A DNA stretch of 35,626 bases from Alistipes sp. (GTDB lineage Bacteria; Bacteroidota; Bacteroidia; Bacteroidales; Rikenellaceae): contig JAITWH010000050.1 of the NCBI GenBank assembly GCA_031285405.1, positions 1 to 35,626 of the forward strand. Direction: 5' to 3'. The position numbers and the translations under genes are program-made. Each line of letters starts with the position of its first letter. Positions within the stretch are counted from its first letter, which is position 1. Positions 1 through 8,098 of this stretch are shown in pieces. The notes beneath the pieces were generated by a model. The model saw nothing but the letters and a program-made list of their open reading frames with translations. It searched no databases and was not told where the DNA came from.

Positions 1-726
1 GCCGCCGTGTTTGAAAGCAACGGCAAAGAGGACGACAATCGTTTCGAGTGGGAGGATTGGACACCCGACTACTACGCTTCGATGGTGATTTCGGGCGGAA
101 GTCCGTTTTTGCAGGACGATGGCGATGTTCAAAAACGAAAGGAGTTTTGGAGCTGGTTTCTCGACACAGCCGACACCCTGTCCAAATCGCCGGATAAACC
201 ACTGTCGGAGCTAAAAGAGATCAAAGAGACCACCACCGAAGACAAGGGACATCCGACAAGAACTCAGACATATAAAACCGAAACCATCGAGGCGGTAATC
301 GAGGATATTATTGACCGTACCATAGCGATATTGGAGCGCAAAGATGCCGACTGGGATAAATGCCTGCTATGTTCGACAAACTTTACCGGCAATTATTATG
401 AATGCTATGTCATCAAAGATGGTCGCAAAAGCGAGTTTGAGCAGAGACATTATGAAATCATTCAGCTTTTTGCCAATGTAAAAAAAGAGATGTATAAACA
501 GGATGAGCTCGAAGGTGCTTGGTGTCATTGCTATCTGACGTTTGACAAAAACAAAAATTACGACATTGAGTTCAACTACGATGATAAAAGTAAATTCTCG
601 GAAGATCACTTATCCCCCGACCCCGATAATGTGAAATTGGAATTTACACATTATCCACGCAGTAAAGAGTTTACCCCCGATTGGTGGCAAAAGATACTTG
701 GCAAGAGAGCCAAGTATTTGAAATAG
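1..726 (+). CDS. Probable immunity protein (DUF600/YezG-like C-terminal half), 5' end outside window
   Basis: The reading frame is open from base 1, so the gene starts before the window; the GTG at 7 is only an internal codon. About 241 acidic residues are visible. The first part, with W-rich motifs and FWSWFLDTADTL, resembles small immunity proteins. The last part has the pattern GAWCHCYLTFDKN, then an IEFNYDD strand, then YPRS and PDWW, which resembles the YezG/DUF600 immunity fold of polymorphic toxin systems. There is no signal peptide or membrane segment in the visible part. The base composition is more AT-rich than its neighbours, as often seen in exchanged toxin/immunity genes. The toxin partner would lie upstream, outside the window. 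The family call is from remembered motif similarity and is tentative. The gene ends 20 nt before a strong hairpin. Confidence 0.5.
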   Translation, partial: AAVFESNGKEDDNRFEWEDWTPDYYASMVISGGSPFLQDDGDVQKRKEFWSWFLDTADTLSKSPDKPLSELKEIKETTTEDKGHPTRTQTYKTETIEAVIEDIIDRTIAILERKDADWDKCLLCSTNFTGNYYECYVIKDGRKSEFEQRHYEIIQLFANVKKEMYKQDELEGAWCHCYLTFDKNKNYDIEFNYDDKSKFSEDHLSPDPDNVKLEFTHYPRSKEFTPDWWQKILGKRAKYLK

Positions 727-745
727 CAGATTCCTGTGTAACAAA

Positions 746-778
746 AAGATAGGCCGCGAGAAACTCGCGGCCTATCTT
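746..778. terminator. Bidirectional intrinsic terminator
   Basis: A perfect 15-bp inverted repeat (746-760 against 764-778, loop AAA) has A-rich sequence on its left and T-rich bases within its right end. It lies between the converging ends of the immunity-like gene and the peptide transporter gene and can serve both. Confidence 0.8.
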
Positions 779-801
779 TGGGGTTCGAGCGAGGGCTCGG
801 A

Positions 802-2352
802 CTATCTCGCGACCCTTTCGAGCCACTTGACCATGCTGAGCATGACGATCATCGAGAGGCCCGTGGCGCAGACGAACACCAGCCAACATGCCCAGATGGG
901 GACGCTCGTGTAGAGGATGCCGCCGATGAAGAGGATCGAATTGCCCACCGCCGTCGCGGCCAGCCAGCAGCCCTGCATCAAGCCCTGAAGGTGCGGAGGG
1001 GCGACTTTCGAGACGAACGACAGCCCCAGCGGGCTGATGAACAGCTCCGCAACGGTGAGTATGAAGTAGAGACCCACCATCACCCACGGAGTCAGCCTCA
1101 TGGCGTCCAACGCTTCGGGGCTCATCGAGGCGAGCGCCTCTTTTGCAGGAACGGCGGTCGACATCAACATGAGGAATACGTAGGCCAGACACGCTATGCC
1201 CATGCCGATGGCTATCTTCATGGGGGTCGAGGGTTCGCGCTTGCGTTTGCGCATCGCACCGAACAGCCACATCACCAGCGGAGTGAGCGCGACGACGAAG
1301 AACGGGTTTACGGCCTGGAAAATCTCGGCCCCCTTGATGCTCGTGAAGCCAAGGTCGACGTTGATCACGCTAAGGTCGACGTAGTCGCGCGCGAAGTAGG
1401 TGAGCGAGTAGCCGTTTTGGTGGAACGAGAGCCAAAAGAAGATCACCACTCCGAACACAGCGAAGAGGGCGTAGATCCTTTGGCGGATCTCCTGCACGCT
1501 CATGGCTATCTCCTGCTTCGAGATCTTGGCGGCGGAGGCGTCTTTGGTTTTTTGGCCCGGGTCGGGCAGCTTGTGCTTGCTGGAGATGAAGATCACAATC
1601 GAGATGAGCATCGCAACGATGGCGGCGGCGAACGCGTACTGGAAGCCGGTGTTGAAGACCCCAAGGTAGTTGTTCACAAAGGCCGCGATGTCGGTGACGG
1701 GCGTGCCGTCGATCATGGCGTCGTTTGCGTAGGTTTGCAGATTGGCGAAGCCCTCCATCGACTCGCCGTTGGCCAAGTAGCGGTGCGCCAGCTCGGGCAG
1801 CGAGGCGTTGTAGTCGAAGTTGTGCACCCGCAGCCACCAGTTACGCACGCCGATCGCGATGAACGGGGCGAAAAAGCCGCCGATGTTGATGAACATGTAG
1901 AAGATCTGGAAGCCGGCGTCGCGCCTCTCGGAGTACTTCGGGTCGTCGTACATCTGCCCAACCACGGCCTGAAGGTTGCCCTTGAAGAGGCCGTTGCCAA
2001 AGGCGATCACGAAGAGGCCGAAGCAGGTGAGGGTGAGGTACAGGGCCATCGACGGAACGGGCGTGGGAGTCGGAATCGCGATGATCAGGTAGCCTATGGC
2101 CATCAGCACGAGGCCCGACAGGATGATGCTCTTGTACTTCTTGGTGCGGTCGGCGATGAGGCCGCCAACGAGCGCCAACAGGTAGATCGAGGCGTAGAAC
2201 ACCGAGTAGACGTAGCCGGTGGTAGTCTCGTCGAGCCCGAACTTCGAGGAGATGAACAGCGTTAGAATCGCCATCATGATGTAGAAACCGAACCGCTCGC
2301 CCATGTTCGAGAGCGCGGCCGGAAGGAGACCTTTGGGGTGATTTTTAAACAT
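802..2352 (-). CDS. POT/PTR2-family proton-dependent oligopeptide transporter
   Basis: This 516-residue inner-membrane protein has about 12-14 hydrophobic segments. It belongs to the POT (PTR2, MFS) family, which imports di- and tripeptides with protons. The diagnostic ExxER-type motif NMGERFGFY is at residues 16-24, on the first helix. It is followed by the second-helix stretch YASIYLLALVGGLIADR, and further on by the Asn/Gly-rich FGNGLFKGNLQAVVGQMY. An N-terminal MFKNHPKG precedes the first helix, as is usual for Bacteroidota members. Length is in the usual 450-550 range. The ATG at 2352 is the only sensible start. It is divergent from glgB and convergent with the immunity-like gene. The exact peptide specificity cannot be read from the sequence. 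Confidence 0.93.
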   Translation of the reverse strand: MFKNHPKGLLPAALSNMGERFGFYIMMAILTLFISSKFGLDETTTGYVYSVFYASIYLLALVGGLIADRTKKYKSIILSGLVLMAIGYLIIAIPTPTPVPSMALYLTLTCFGLFVIAFGNGLFKGNLQAVVGQMYDDPKYSERRDAGFQIFYMFINIGGFFAPFIAIGVRNWWLRVHNFDYNASLPELAHRYLANGESMEGFANLQTYANDAMIDGTPVTDIAAFVNNYLGVFNTGFQYAFAAAIVAMLISIVIFISSKHKLPDPGQKTKDASAAKISKQEIAMSVQEIRQRIYALFAVFGVVIFFWLSFHQNGYSLTYFARDYVDLSVINVDLGFTSIKGAEIFQAVNPFFVVALTPLVMWLFGAMRKRKREPSTPMKIAIGMGIACLAYVFLMLMSTAVPAKEALASMSPEALDAMRLTPWVMVGLYFILTVAELFISPLGLSFVSKVAPPHLQGLMQGCWLAATAVGNSILFIGGILYTSVPIWACWLVFVCATGLSMIVMLSMVKWLERVAR

Positions 2353-2418
2353 ACGGTGTAGTTTTCTTATTTGAGAATTTTTTGTTGTGCGTTGGAGCGA
2401 ATTACGGGTGAATCAGCG

Positions 2419-2447
2419 CAAAGCTACAAAAATTATTTGTAATTTTG
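2419..2447. promoter_or_regulatory. Divergent -7 elements for the POT transporter and glgB genes
   Basis: On the minus strand CAAAGCTA (2419-2426) reads TAGCTTTG, a TAnnTTTG -7 box about 66 nt from the transporter ATG. On the plus strand TAATTTTG (2440-2447) is a -7 box only 5 nt before the ATG at 2453. No good -33 TTTG is visible for either, so these are inferred sites. Confidence 0.35.
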
Positions 2448-2452
2448 GGGCT

Positions 2453-4516
2453 ATGACACAAAATTATCAGCGACTTCCGATGGTCGCGCGCGATGAGTGG
2501 TTGTGGCCTGTGGAGGAGGCGATCAATGCTCGGTATCGCAGGTATGCGGCGCGTCTGGGGGCCCTCACGGGAACTTCGGGGGCGGTCTCGGGGGATGGGG
2601 GCTCGTTGGGCGATTTTGCCAATGGCTATCGCTGGTTCGGTTGGCAGAGGGACGAGATGCTGGCCGGATGGTGGTTTCGCGAGTGGCTGCCCGAGGCGAG
2701 CGACGTCTATCTGTTTGGCGATTTCAACGATTGGCAGCGCACCGAACTTAGGTTGGAACGTGGCGAGGGTGGGGTGTGGAGCCTGTTTCTGCCCGACGCG
2801 CTGTATGGCGGGAGGTTGGTGCACGGGTCTCTCTACAAGATGCATGTGCATGGCGCGAACGGTTGGCGTGACAGGATTCCGGCCTACGCTCGCCGCGTTG
2901 TGCAGGACGACGCTACCAAAGATTTCACGGCCCAATTCTGGAACCCCGAACCTTTCGATTGGGGCAAAAATTATCAATTATCAATTGTCAATTCTCCATT
3001 ACTAATCTACGAGGCGCACATAGGGATGGCGCAGGAGAGAGAGGGGGTGGGGACGTACGCCGAGTTCACGGCCGAAGTGCTGCCGCGCATCGCCGCCGAG
3101 GGGTACAACACGTTGCAGCTGATGGCCGTTGCCGAGCATCCGTACTATGGTAGTTTTGGCTATCATGTGTCTAATTTCTACGCGGTTAGCTCTCGCTGCG
3201 GCACGCCCGAGGAGTTGAAGGCATTGGTGAGGCGGGCGCACGAGTTGGGCATCGCCGTGGTGATGGACCTGGTGCATGCCCACTATGTCAAGAACCTGAA
3301 CGAGGGGTTGGCCGAGCTGGATGGCAGCGATCATCAATACTCGAAGCCAGGGCCGGCGGGGTATCAGCCCTACTGGGACAGCATGCTGTTTGACTATGGG
3401 CGCGACGAGGTGGCTCATTTTCTGCTCAGCAACGTCAAGTTCTGGTTGGAGGAGTTTTGGTTCGACGGATTTCGGTTCGATGGTGTCACCTCGATGATAT
3501 ATCACCACCACGGGTACACGGAGTTCGACAGCCGCGACAAGTTTTTCGGGCCCGATGTGAACGACGATGCGCTTGTCTATCTGACGCTTGCCAACCGTCT
3601 GGTGCATGAGTTGCGGCCCGACGCGGTGACCATCGCCGAGGATGTGAGCGGCATGCCCGGCATGGCGGTGCCGATTGACGAGGGGGGTGTGGGGTTCGAC
3701 TACCGGTTGGGCATGGCGATTCCCGACTTCTGGATTCGTCTTTTGAAGGAGGTGCCCGATGAGGAGTGGAACGTGTGGGAGATCTGGAACATCATGACCG
3801 ATCGGCTGCCCGGCGTCGGGACGGTGGCCTATGCCGAGAGCCATGATCAGGCGTTGGTGGGCGACAAGACGATCGCTTTTCGGTTGATGGAGGAGGCGAT
3901 GTACACATCCATGTCGCGCGGGGTGGACGATGTGCGGGTCGAGCGGGGGATGGCGCTGCACAAGATGATTCGCTTGGTGACCATCGCCGCGGGAGGGACG
4001 GCGTGGCTCAACTTTATGGGTAACGAGTTTGGGCACCCCGAGTGGATCGACTTTCCTCGTGAAGGCAACGGGTGGAGCTACTCCCATGCGCGGCGTCAAT
4101 GGTCGCTGGCCGACTCGCCGTTTCTGCGCTACTCGCAGCTGCTGGCGTTCGACGGGGCGATGATCGAGCTGGTGCGCGATGGGGGAGTGCTTCGGGAGGA
4201 GTATCCTCGGCGGTTGCAGATGGATGAGGGGGGGCAGACTATGGCCTTTTCACGTGCCGGTTTGGTGTTCGTGTTCAATTGGCATCCGTCGCGGTCGATG
4301 GCCGACTATGCGGTCGAGGTTCCCGAGCCCGGGCGCTATCGGCTTGTTATGTCGACAGATGAGGGGCGGTTCGGCGGGCTGGGGCGCGAGATGCCTCTGG
4401 AAAGCGATGGGCGTGAGGGGCCTGCGACAGAGCATTTTACATACACCGTCGACGGCCGGCACTACATGCAGATCTATAATATCTGTCGCACGGCGGCGGT
4501 TTATCAACGGATTTAG
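2453..4516 (+). CDS. glgB: 1,4-alpha-glucan branching enzyme (GH13)
   Basis: The enzyme transfers alpha-1,4-glucan segments to alpha-1,6 positions in glycogen. The protein is 687 residues from the ATG at 2453 (MTQNYQRL), which fits the N-terminus of Bacteroides branching enzymes better than the longer open frame from 2387. An N-terminal CBM48/E-set domain is marked by FREWLPEASDVYLFGDFNDW. The GH13 core has region I DLVHAHYVKN, region II FRFDGVTS with nucleophile D343, region III TIAEDVSG with acid/base E396, and region IV ESHDQ with D465. It ends in a C-terminal beta-sandwich. Residues around NYQLSIVNSPL (bases 2968-3003) are encoded by an AT-rich repeat like those found between genes here; see findings. 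A start at ATG 2480 is possible if the 5' leader is longer than it looks. Confidence 0.93.
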   Translation: MTQNYQRLPMVARDEWLWPVEEAINARYRRYAARLGALTGTSGAVSGDGGSLGDFANGYRWFGWQRDEMLAGWWFREWLPEASDVYLFGDFNDWQRTELRLERGEGGVWSLFLPDALYGGRLVHGSLYKMHVHGANGWRDRIPAYARRVVQDDATKDFTAQFWNPEPFDWGKNYQLSIVNSPLLIYEAHIGMAQEREGVGTYAEFTAEVLPRIAAEGYNTLQLMAVAEHPYYGSFGYHVSNFYAVSSRCGTPEELKALVRRAHELGIAVVMDLVHAHYVKNLNEGLAELDGSDHQYSKPGPAGYQPYWDSMLFDYGRDEVAHFLLSNVKFWLEEFWFDGFRFDGVTSMIYHHHGYTEFDSRDKFFGPDVNDDALVYLTLANRLVHELRPDAVTIAEDVSGMPGMAVPIDEGGVGFDYRLGMAIPDFWIRLLKEVPDEEWNVWEIWNIMTDRLPGVGTVAYAESHDQALVGDKTIAFRLMEEAMYTSMSRGVDDVRVERGMALHKMIRLVTIAAGGTAWLNFMGNEFGHPEWIDFPREGNGWSYSHARRQWSLADSPFLRYSQLLAFDGAMIELVRDGGVLREEYPRRLQMDEGGQTMAFSRAGLVFVFNWHPSRSMADYAVEVPEPGRYRLVMSTDEGRFGGLGREMPLESDGREGPATEHFTYTVDGRHYMQIYNICRTAAVYQRI
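2968..3003 (+). repeat. AT-rich repeat embedded in frame in glgB
   Basis: This stretch is built of TTATCAA/TTGTCAA units and resembles the intergenic 7-mer repeats of this window. It encodes NYQLSIVNSPL just before the conserved LLIYEAHIGMA strand. It is far more AT-rich than the surrounding coding sequence. Confidence 0.55.
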
Positions 4517-4555
4517 GGGACGTCTTCTCAAAACCCTCATGGAATTTATCAATCG

Positions 4556-4600
4556 CGCCGAGTTTGCTTAAATTTTAGCATCTCGGCGTTGTTGTTTTGT
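4556..4600 (+). terminator. Possible glgB terminator
   Basis: CGCCGAG (4556-4562) pairs with CTCGGCG (4582-4588). An inner GCTTAAA/TTTTAGC pairing shortens the loop, and a T-rich tract follows. Confidence 0.4.
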
Positions 4601-4619
4601 AAAATTTTGTCTATATTTG
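4588..4619 (+). promoter_or_regulatory. Promoter for the susC/susD operon
   Basis: TTG at 4589-4591, 20 nt, then TATATTTG at 4612-4619. This matches the Bacteroidota TTTG/TAnnTTTG arrangement. Transcription would begin near 4625. Confidence 0.5.
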
Positions 4620-4840
4620 CGCTTGTGGGGGTGGTGTGCGCCCGCCGCGTGTCAACTACGCATAAATCGTACATCAACTGCGCGCTGCCGACTGCGCCAA
4701 CCATCCGACCGATAACTGCCGCCCGCTAACCTTTTAATCGCACCGCCTATGGGGTATCTTATTTAAAGGTCGGGCCGCCCGACCAACCTGATGAGCCAAC
4801 AAGACCAACTGCCCGATTAACCTACTAAACCTAACTTTTT

Positions 4841-7800
4841 ATGAGAAAATTAAACTTTAAATTGATGTGGGTCGTATGCTCCGTTTTGATGCTGTGTCGC
4901 GTTGCGGCGTCGGCTCAAACCATTCCGGTGAGCGGAGTCGTGGCCGACCGGACGGGGAGCCCGCTGGTCGGAGTGACCGTTTTGATTCAGGGCACCAACA
5001 CCGGAGCCATCACCGATGGGGCGGGGGCGTATTCGCTCAACGCACCCTCCGCGGCCTCGGTGTTGACCTTCACATTTCTGGGATACGTTCCCGTGGAGGA
5101 GACTGTGGGCACTCGCCGGCAGATCAATGTCACGATGGAGCAGGATGTGCAGACCCTCAGCGACGTCGTGGTGGTGGGCTACGGCACGAGGCGCGCGGGC
5201 GAGATCACGGGGTCGATATCGACCGTGTCGAGCGAGGAGATATCCAAAATTCCCGCCGTCAATCCGGGTGAGCTGCTGCGCAACGTTCCCGGGGTGACCA
5301 TAATGCAGTCGAACACTCCGGGCGACGAGCCCACGGTGCGAATTCGCGGGGTCGGCACGATGAACGACAGCAGCCCGCTGTGGGTGGTCGACGGAATTCC
5401 GGGCGCGCCCGTCAATCCCAACAACATCGAGACGATAACCATTCTGAAGGATGCGGCGGCCTCGGCCATCTACGGCACGAGGGCGGCCAACGGGGTGGTG
5501 CTCGTGACGACCAAGGCGGGGCGAAAAAACCAGAAGGCGAGCGTGAGCTTCAATCTGCGAACCGGCATCGTCAACAACGTCACGCACTACGACCTGCTCA
5601 ACACGCGCGAGTATGGCGAGATGCTGTGGTTGCAGTACAAAAACGACGGGCTGACCGAGCGCGTGCATCCGCTCTACGGCACCTTCACAAACAACAACGG
5701 CGTCATCTCGCAGCCCGTCATACCCGACTACATCTATCCCGTGGGGGCGAAGGAGGGCGACCCCAACGTCAACCCCGATCTGTATGACTACGGGCTGCCG
5801 TCGGAGGATGGCAACGAGACATATCTCATCACCCGCGCAAACAAGATCGGCACCGACTGGGTGAGGGAGATCGAGCGCACGGGTAAGTTCCAGGATATAT
5901 CAATGAATGTGAGCGGCGGCGGCGAGAACTCGGCCTACTCCCTTCAGATGGGCTACCTGAATCAGCAGGGGGTGTTGAAGTGGACGGGATTCAACAGGTG
6001 GAACATTCAGGCCAACGTCACATCGGACGTCACAAAGTGGATGCAGGTGGGCGGAACGCTGAGCACGACCTACAACGAGCAGCAGGGGCTCATCTCCAAC
6101 AACAACGAGGAGTCGGCCATCTCGTGGGCCTATCGTCTGCAGCCGATCATTCCCGTCTACGACATCGGCGGCAACTACGCCGGCACGCGGGGCGGAGGGC
6201 AGGTGGGCAACTCGCGCAACCCTGTCGGAATTCTCTACGACGCCAGAGACGACCTAAGAAAGACCACAAGGACGGCAGGCAGCGGGTGGCTCAAGATCGC
6301 GCCCATCGAGGGGCTGAGTGTGAAGTCGCTGTTCGGATTCTCGCTGCGATCGTACGACATGAAGGATATCAACCGGATCGACAAGTCGTGGTCGGAGAGG
6401 CAGTCCAACGACTATGTCTATCGAACCGAACAGTTCGAAAAGCAGTGGAACTGGACCAACACCGTGGACTACGGCAAGACCATCGGCCGGCACAACTTCA
6501 CAGTTCTCTTGGGCACCGAAGCGGTGGCCAACGACCGCACGCAGGTCACGGCCAACAGGTATCAGTACTCGTTCAAAGATTCGGACTACATGGATCTGTC
6601 GACCGGCATCGGCGGGCAGGCCAACAACAGCGACCTCTCGGACTGGAGCCTCTTCTCGATCTTCGGCCGTGTGAACTACTCGCTCGACAACAAGTATCTG
6701 CTCGAAGCGGTGGTGCGTCACGACGGATCGTCGCGATTCGGGGGCAACAACAAGTTCGGAACTTTTCCCGCATTCTCGCTCGCGTGGAGAATGTCGGAGG
6801 AGAACTTCATGGAGTCGACTCGCGGATGGCTCGACTCGTTTAAGCTGCGCGGCGGATGGGGCGTCACCGGCAACGACCGCATGAGGAGCAACTACAACAG
6901 CTACTCCACATACTCGTCGCAGCTGGGGGCCGCCACAACGCACTACCCCTACAACGGCGCCAACACGACGGGCACGTTGGGATTCAGGCAAGATCAGATC
7001 GGCAACACGAGCGTGAAGTGGGAGACTACGAAGACTCTCAACATAGGTTTCGACGCAACGCTGTTCAAGGGGCTCACCGTGGTGTTCGACGTGTGGCAGA
7101 GGCGCACGACCGACATGCTCTACAACAAGGCGAATCCCGCCGTGGCAGGAAAGGCGTCGCCCCCGTGGATCAACGCAGGCGAGATGCTCAACCGCGGGTT
7201 CGACGTGGATGTGACATATCGCGGAACGGCCGCCGCGGGCGAGTTCGAGTATAGCGTCAACGTCAACGTGTCGCGCTACAAGAACAAACTCGTGAAGCTG
7301 TCGGGTGCGGCGGGTGAGATTCTGGAGGGGAGCATGTACCGCGACGCATACTACACTCGTGCGCAGACGGGCACGGCGTTTCCCGAGTTCTTCGGCTACA
7401 TCGTGGACGGGATATTCCAGACTCAGGCCGAGGCCGACGCGTGGGCCGAATACGGAACGTACAACAAGCCGGGCCACTACAAGTTCCGCGACGTGGACGG
7501 CGACGGCAACATCGACTCCGACGACAGAACCTACATCGGTTCGCCACACCCGAAGTTCACCGGCGGCCTCAACATCAACATGGAGTACAAGAGCTTCGAC
7601 CTGAGCGCGCAGTTCATAGGCAGCTACGGCAACAAGATGGTCAACTTCGCGAGACGGTGGATGGACTTCGTGCAGTACGAGGGCAACCGTAGCCACGATC
7701 GACTCTACAACTCGTGGGGCAGCGACCACCTGTCGGACTGGTCGAAGGCAAAGCTGCCGATCACCGAATCGAACGACTCGGCGAGTCAGCAACCATCGTC

Positions 7801-8068
7801 GGCCTTCGTCGAGGACGCTTCGTATCTGCGGCTGCGGAACCTGATGTTGGGCTACAACTTCAGCGGGCTGCTCAACCTGCCGTCGACTGCCTCTCTGCGC
7901 GTGTATGCCCAGGTGACCAACCTGTTTACGCTGACCCGCTACTCCGGACTCGACCCCGAGGTCAACATCAACAACGCGGCGTCGGGCGGCGCGGCGAACA
8001 TGGGGGTGGACGCCGGTGCGTGGCCAACTCCGCGGCAGATCATGTTCGGTGTCAGTGTAGGATTTTAA
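4841..8068 (+). CDS. SusC-type TonB-dependent outer-membrane receptor
   Basis: This 1075-residue outer-membrane transporter energised by TonB works with a SusD lipoprotein to import glycans or peptides. A signal peptide covers residues 1 to about 25 (cleavage after ASA). A carboxypeptidase-regulatory-like domain follows (VSGVVADRTGSPLVGVTVLI). The TonB-box/SusC signature is LSDVVVVGYGTRR, and the plug domain contains GVTIMQSN, WVVDGIPG and the signature AAASAIYGTRAANGVVLVTT. The barrel runs to the C-terminal IMFGVSVGF, ending in the expected aromatic residue. Length is typical (950-1100). The susD gene follows 30 nt downstream in the same operon. No SusE/F, sigma/anti-sigma pair, hybrid sensor or glycoside hydrolase is adjacent, so the substrate cannot be inferred. 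Confidence 0.95.
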   Translation: MRKLNFKLMWVVCSVLMLCRVAASAQTIPVSGVVADRTGSPLVGVTVLIQGTNTGAITDGAGAYSLNAPSAASVLTFTFLGYVPVEETVGTRRQINVTMEQDVQTLSDVVVVGYGTRRAGEITGSISTVSSEEISKIPAVNPGELLRNVPGVTIMQSNTPGDEPTVRIRGVGTMNDSSPLWVVDGIPGAPVNPNNIETITILKDAAASAIYGTRAANGVVLVTTKAGRKNQKASVSFNLRTGIVNNVTHYDLLNTREYGEMLWLQYKNDGLTERVHPLYGTFTNNNGVISQPVIPDYIYPVGAKEGDPNVNPDLYDYGLPSEDGNETYLITRANKIGTDWVREIERTGKFQDISMNVSGGGENSAYSLQMGYLNQQGVLKWTGFNRWNIQANVTSDVTKWMQVGGTLSTTYNEQQGLISNNNEESAISWAYRLQPIIPVYDIGGNYAGTRGGGQVGNSRNPVGILYDARDDLRKTTRTAGSGWLKIAPIEGLSVKSLFGFSLRSYDMKDINRIDKSWSERQSNDYVYRTEQFEKQWNWTNTVDYGKTIGRHNFTVLLGTEAVANDRTQVTANRYQYSFKDSDYMDLSTGIGGQANNSDLSDWSLFSIFGRVNYSLDNKYLLEAVVRHDGSSRFGGNNKFGTFPAFSLAWRMSEENFMESTRGWLDSFKLRGGWGVTGNDRMRSNYNSYSTYSSQLGAATTHYPYNGANTTGTLGFRQDQIGNTSVKWETTKTLNIGFDATLFKGLTVVFDVWQRRTTDMLYNKANPAVAGKASPPWINAGEMLNRGFDVDVTYRGTAAAGEFEYSVNVNVSRYKNKLVKLSGAAGEILEGSMYRDAYYTRAQTGTAFPEFFGYIVDGIFQTQAEADAWAEYGTYNKPGHYKFRDVDGDGNIDSDDRTYIGSPHPKFTGGLNINMEYKSFDLSAQFIGSYGNKMVNFARRWMDFVQYEGNRSHDRLYNSWGSDHLSDWSKAKLPITESNDSASQQPSSAFVEDASYLRLRNLMLGYNFSGLLNLPSTASLRVYAQVTNLFTLTRYSGLDPEVNINNAASGGAANMGVDAGAWPTPRQIMFGVSVGF

Positions 8069-8098
8069 ATGTTTAACCCACTTAAAGAGATTAATAGT

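Larger units (their letters stand above)
4517..4840. other. Intergenic region with terminator, susC promoter and long leader
   Basis: This 324-nt space has no credible ORF. It holds a probable glgB terminator (4556-4600), a promoter (4588-4619) and a leader of about 215 nt ahead of the susC ATG. Inside the leader is a short GC hairpin, GGTCGGG-CCG-CCCGACC (4768-4784), with no T-run. The leader is long enough to carry post-transcriptional control, but I recognise no known RNA family. Confidence 0.5.

Noticed and set aside
778-2265. Long plus-strand ORF antisense to the POT transporter
   Set aside because: Its translation is low-complexity, rich in Arg, Asp, Glu and His, a shadow of GC-rich codon use in the real minus-strand gene with its clear transporter motifs.
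6254-7792. 512-codon minus-strand ORF inside susC
   Set aside because: Composition (Val/Arg/His-rich) and lack of any motif show it is the reverse of the real SusC frame.
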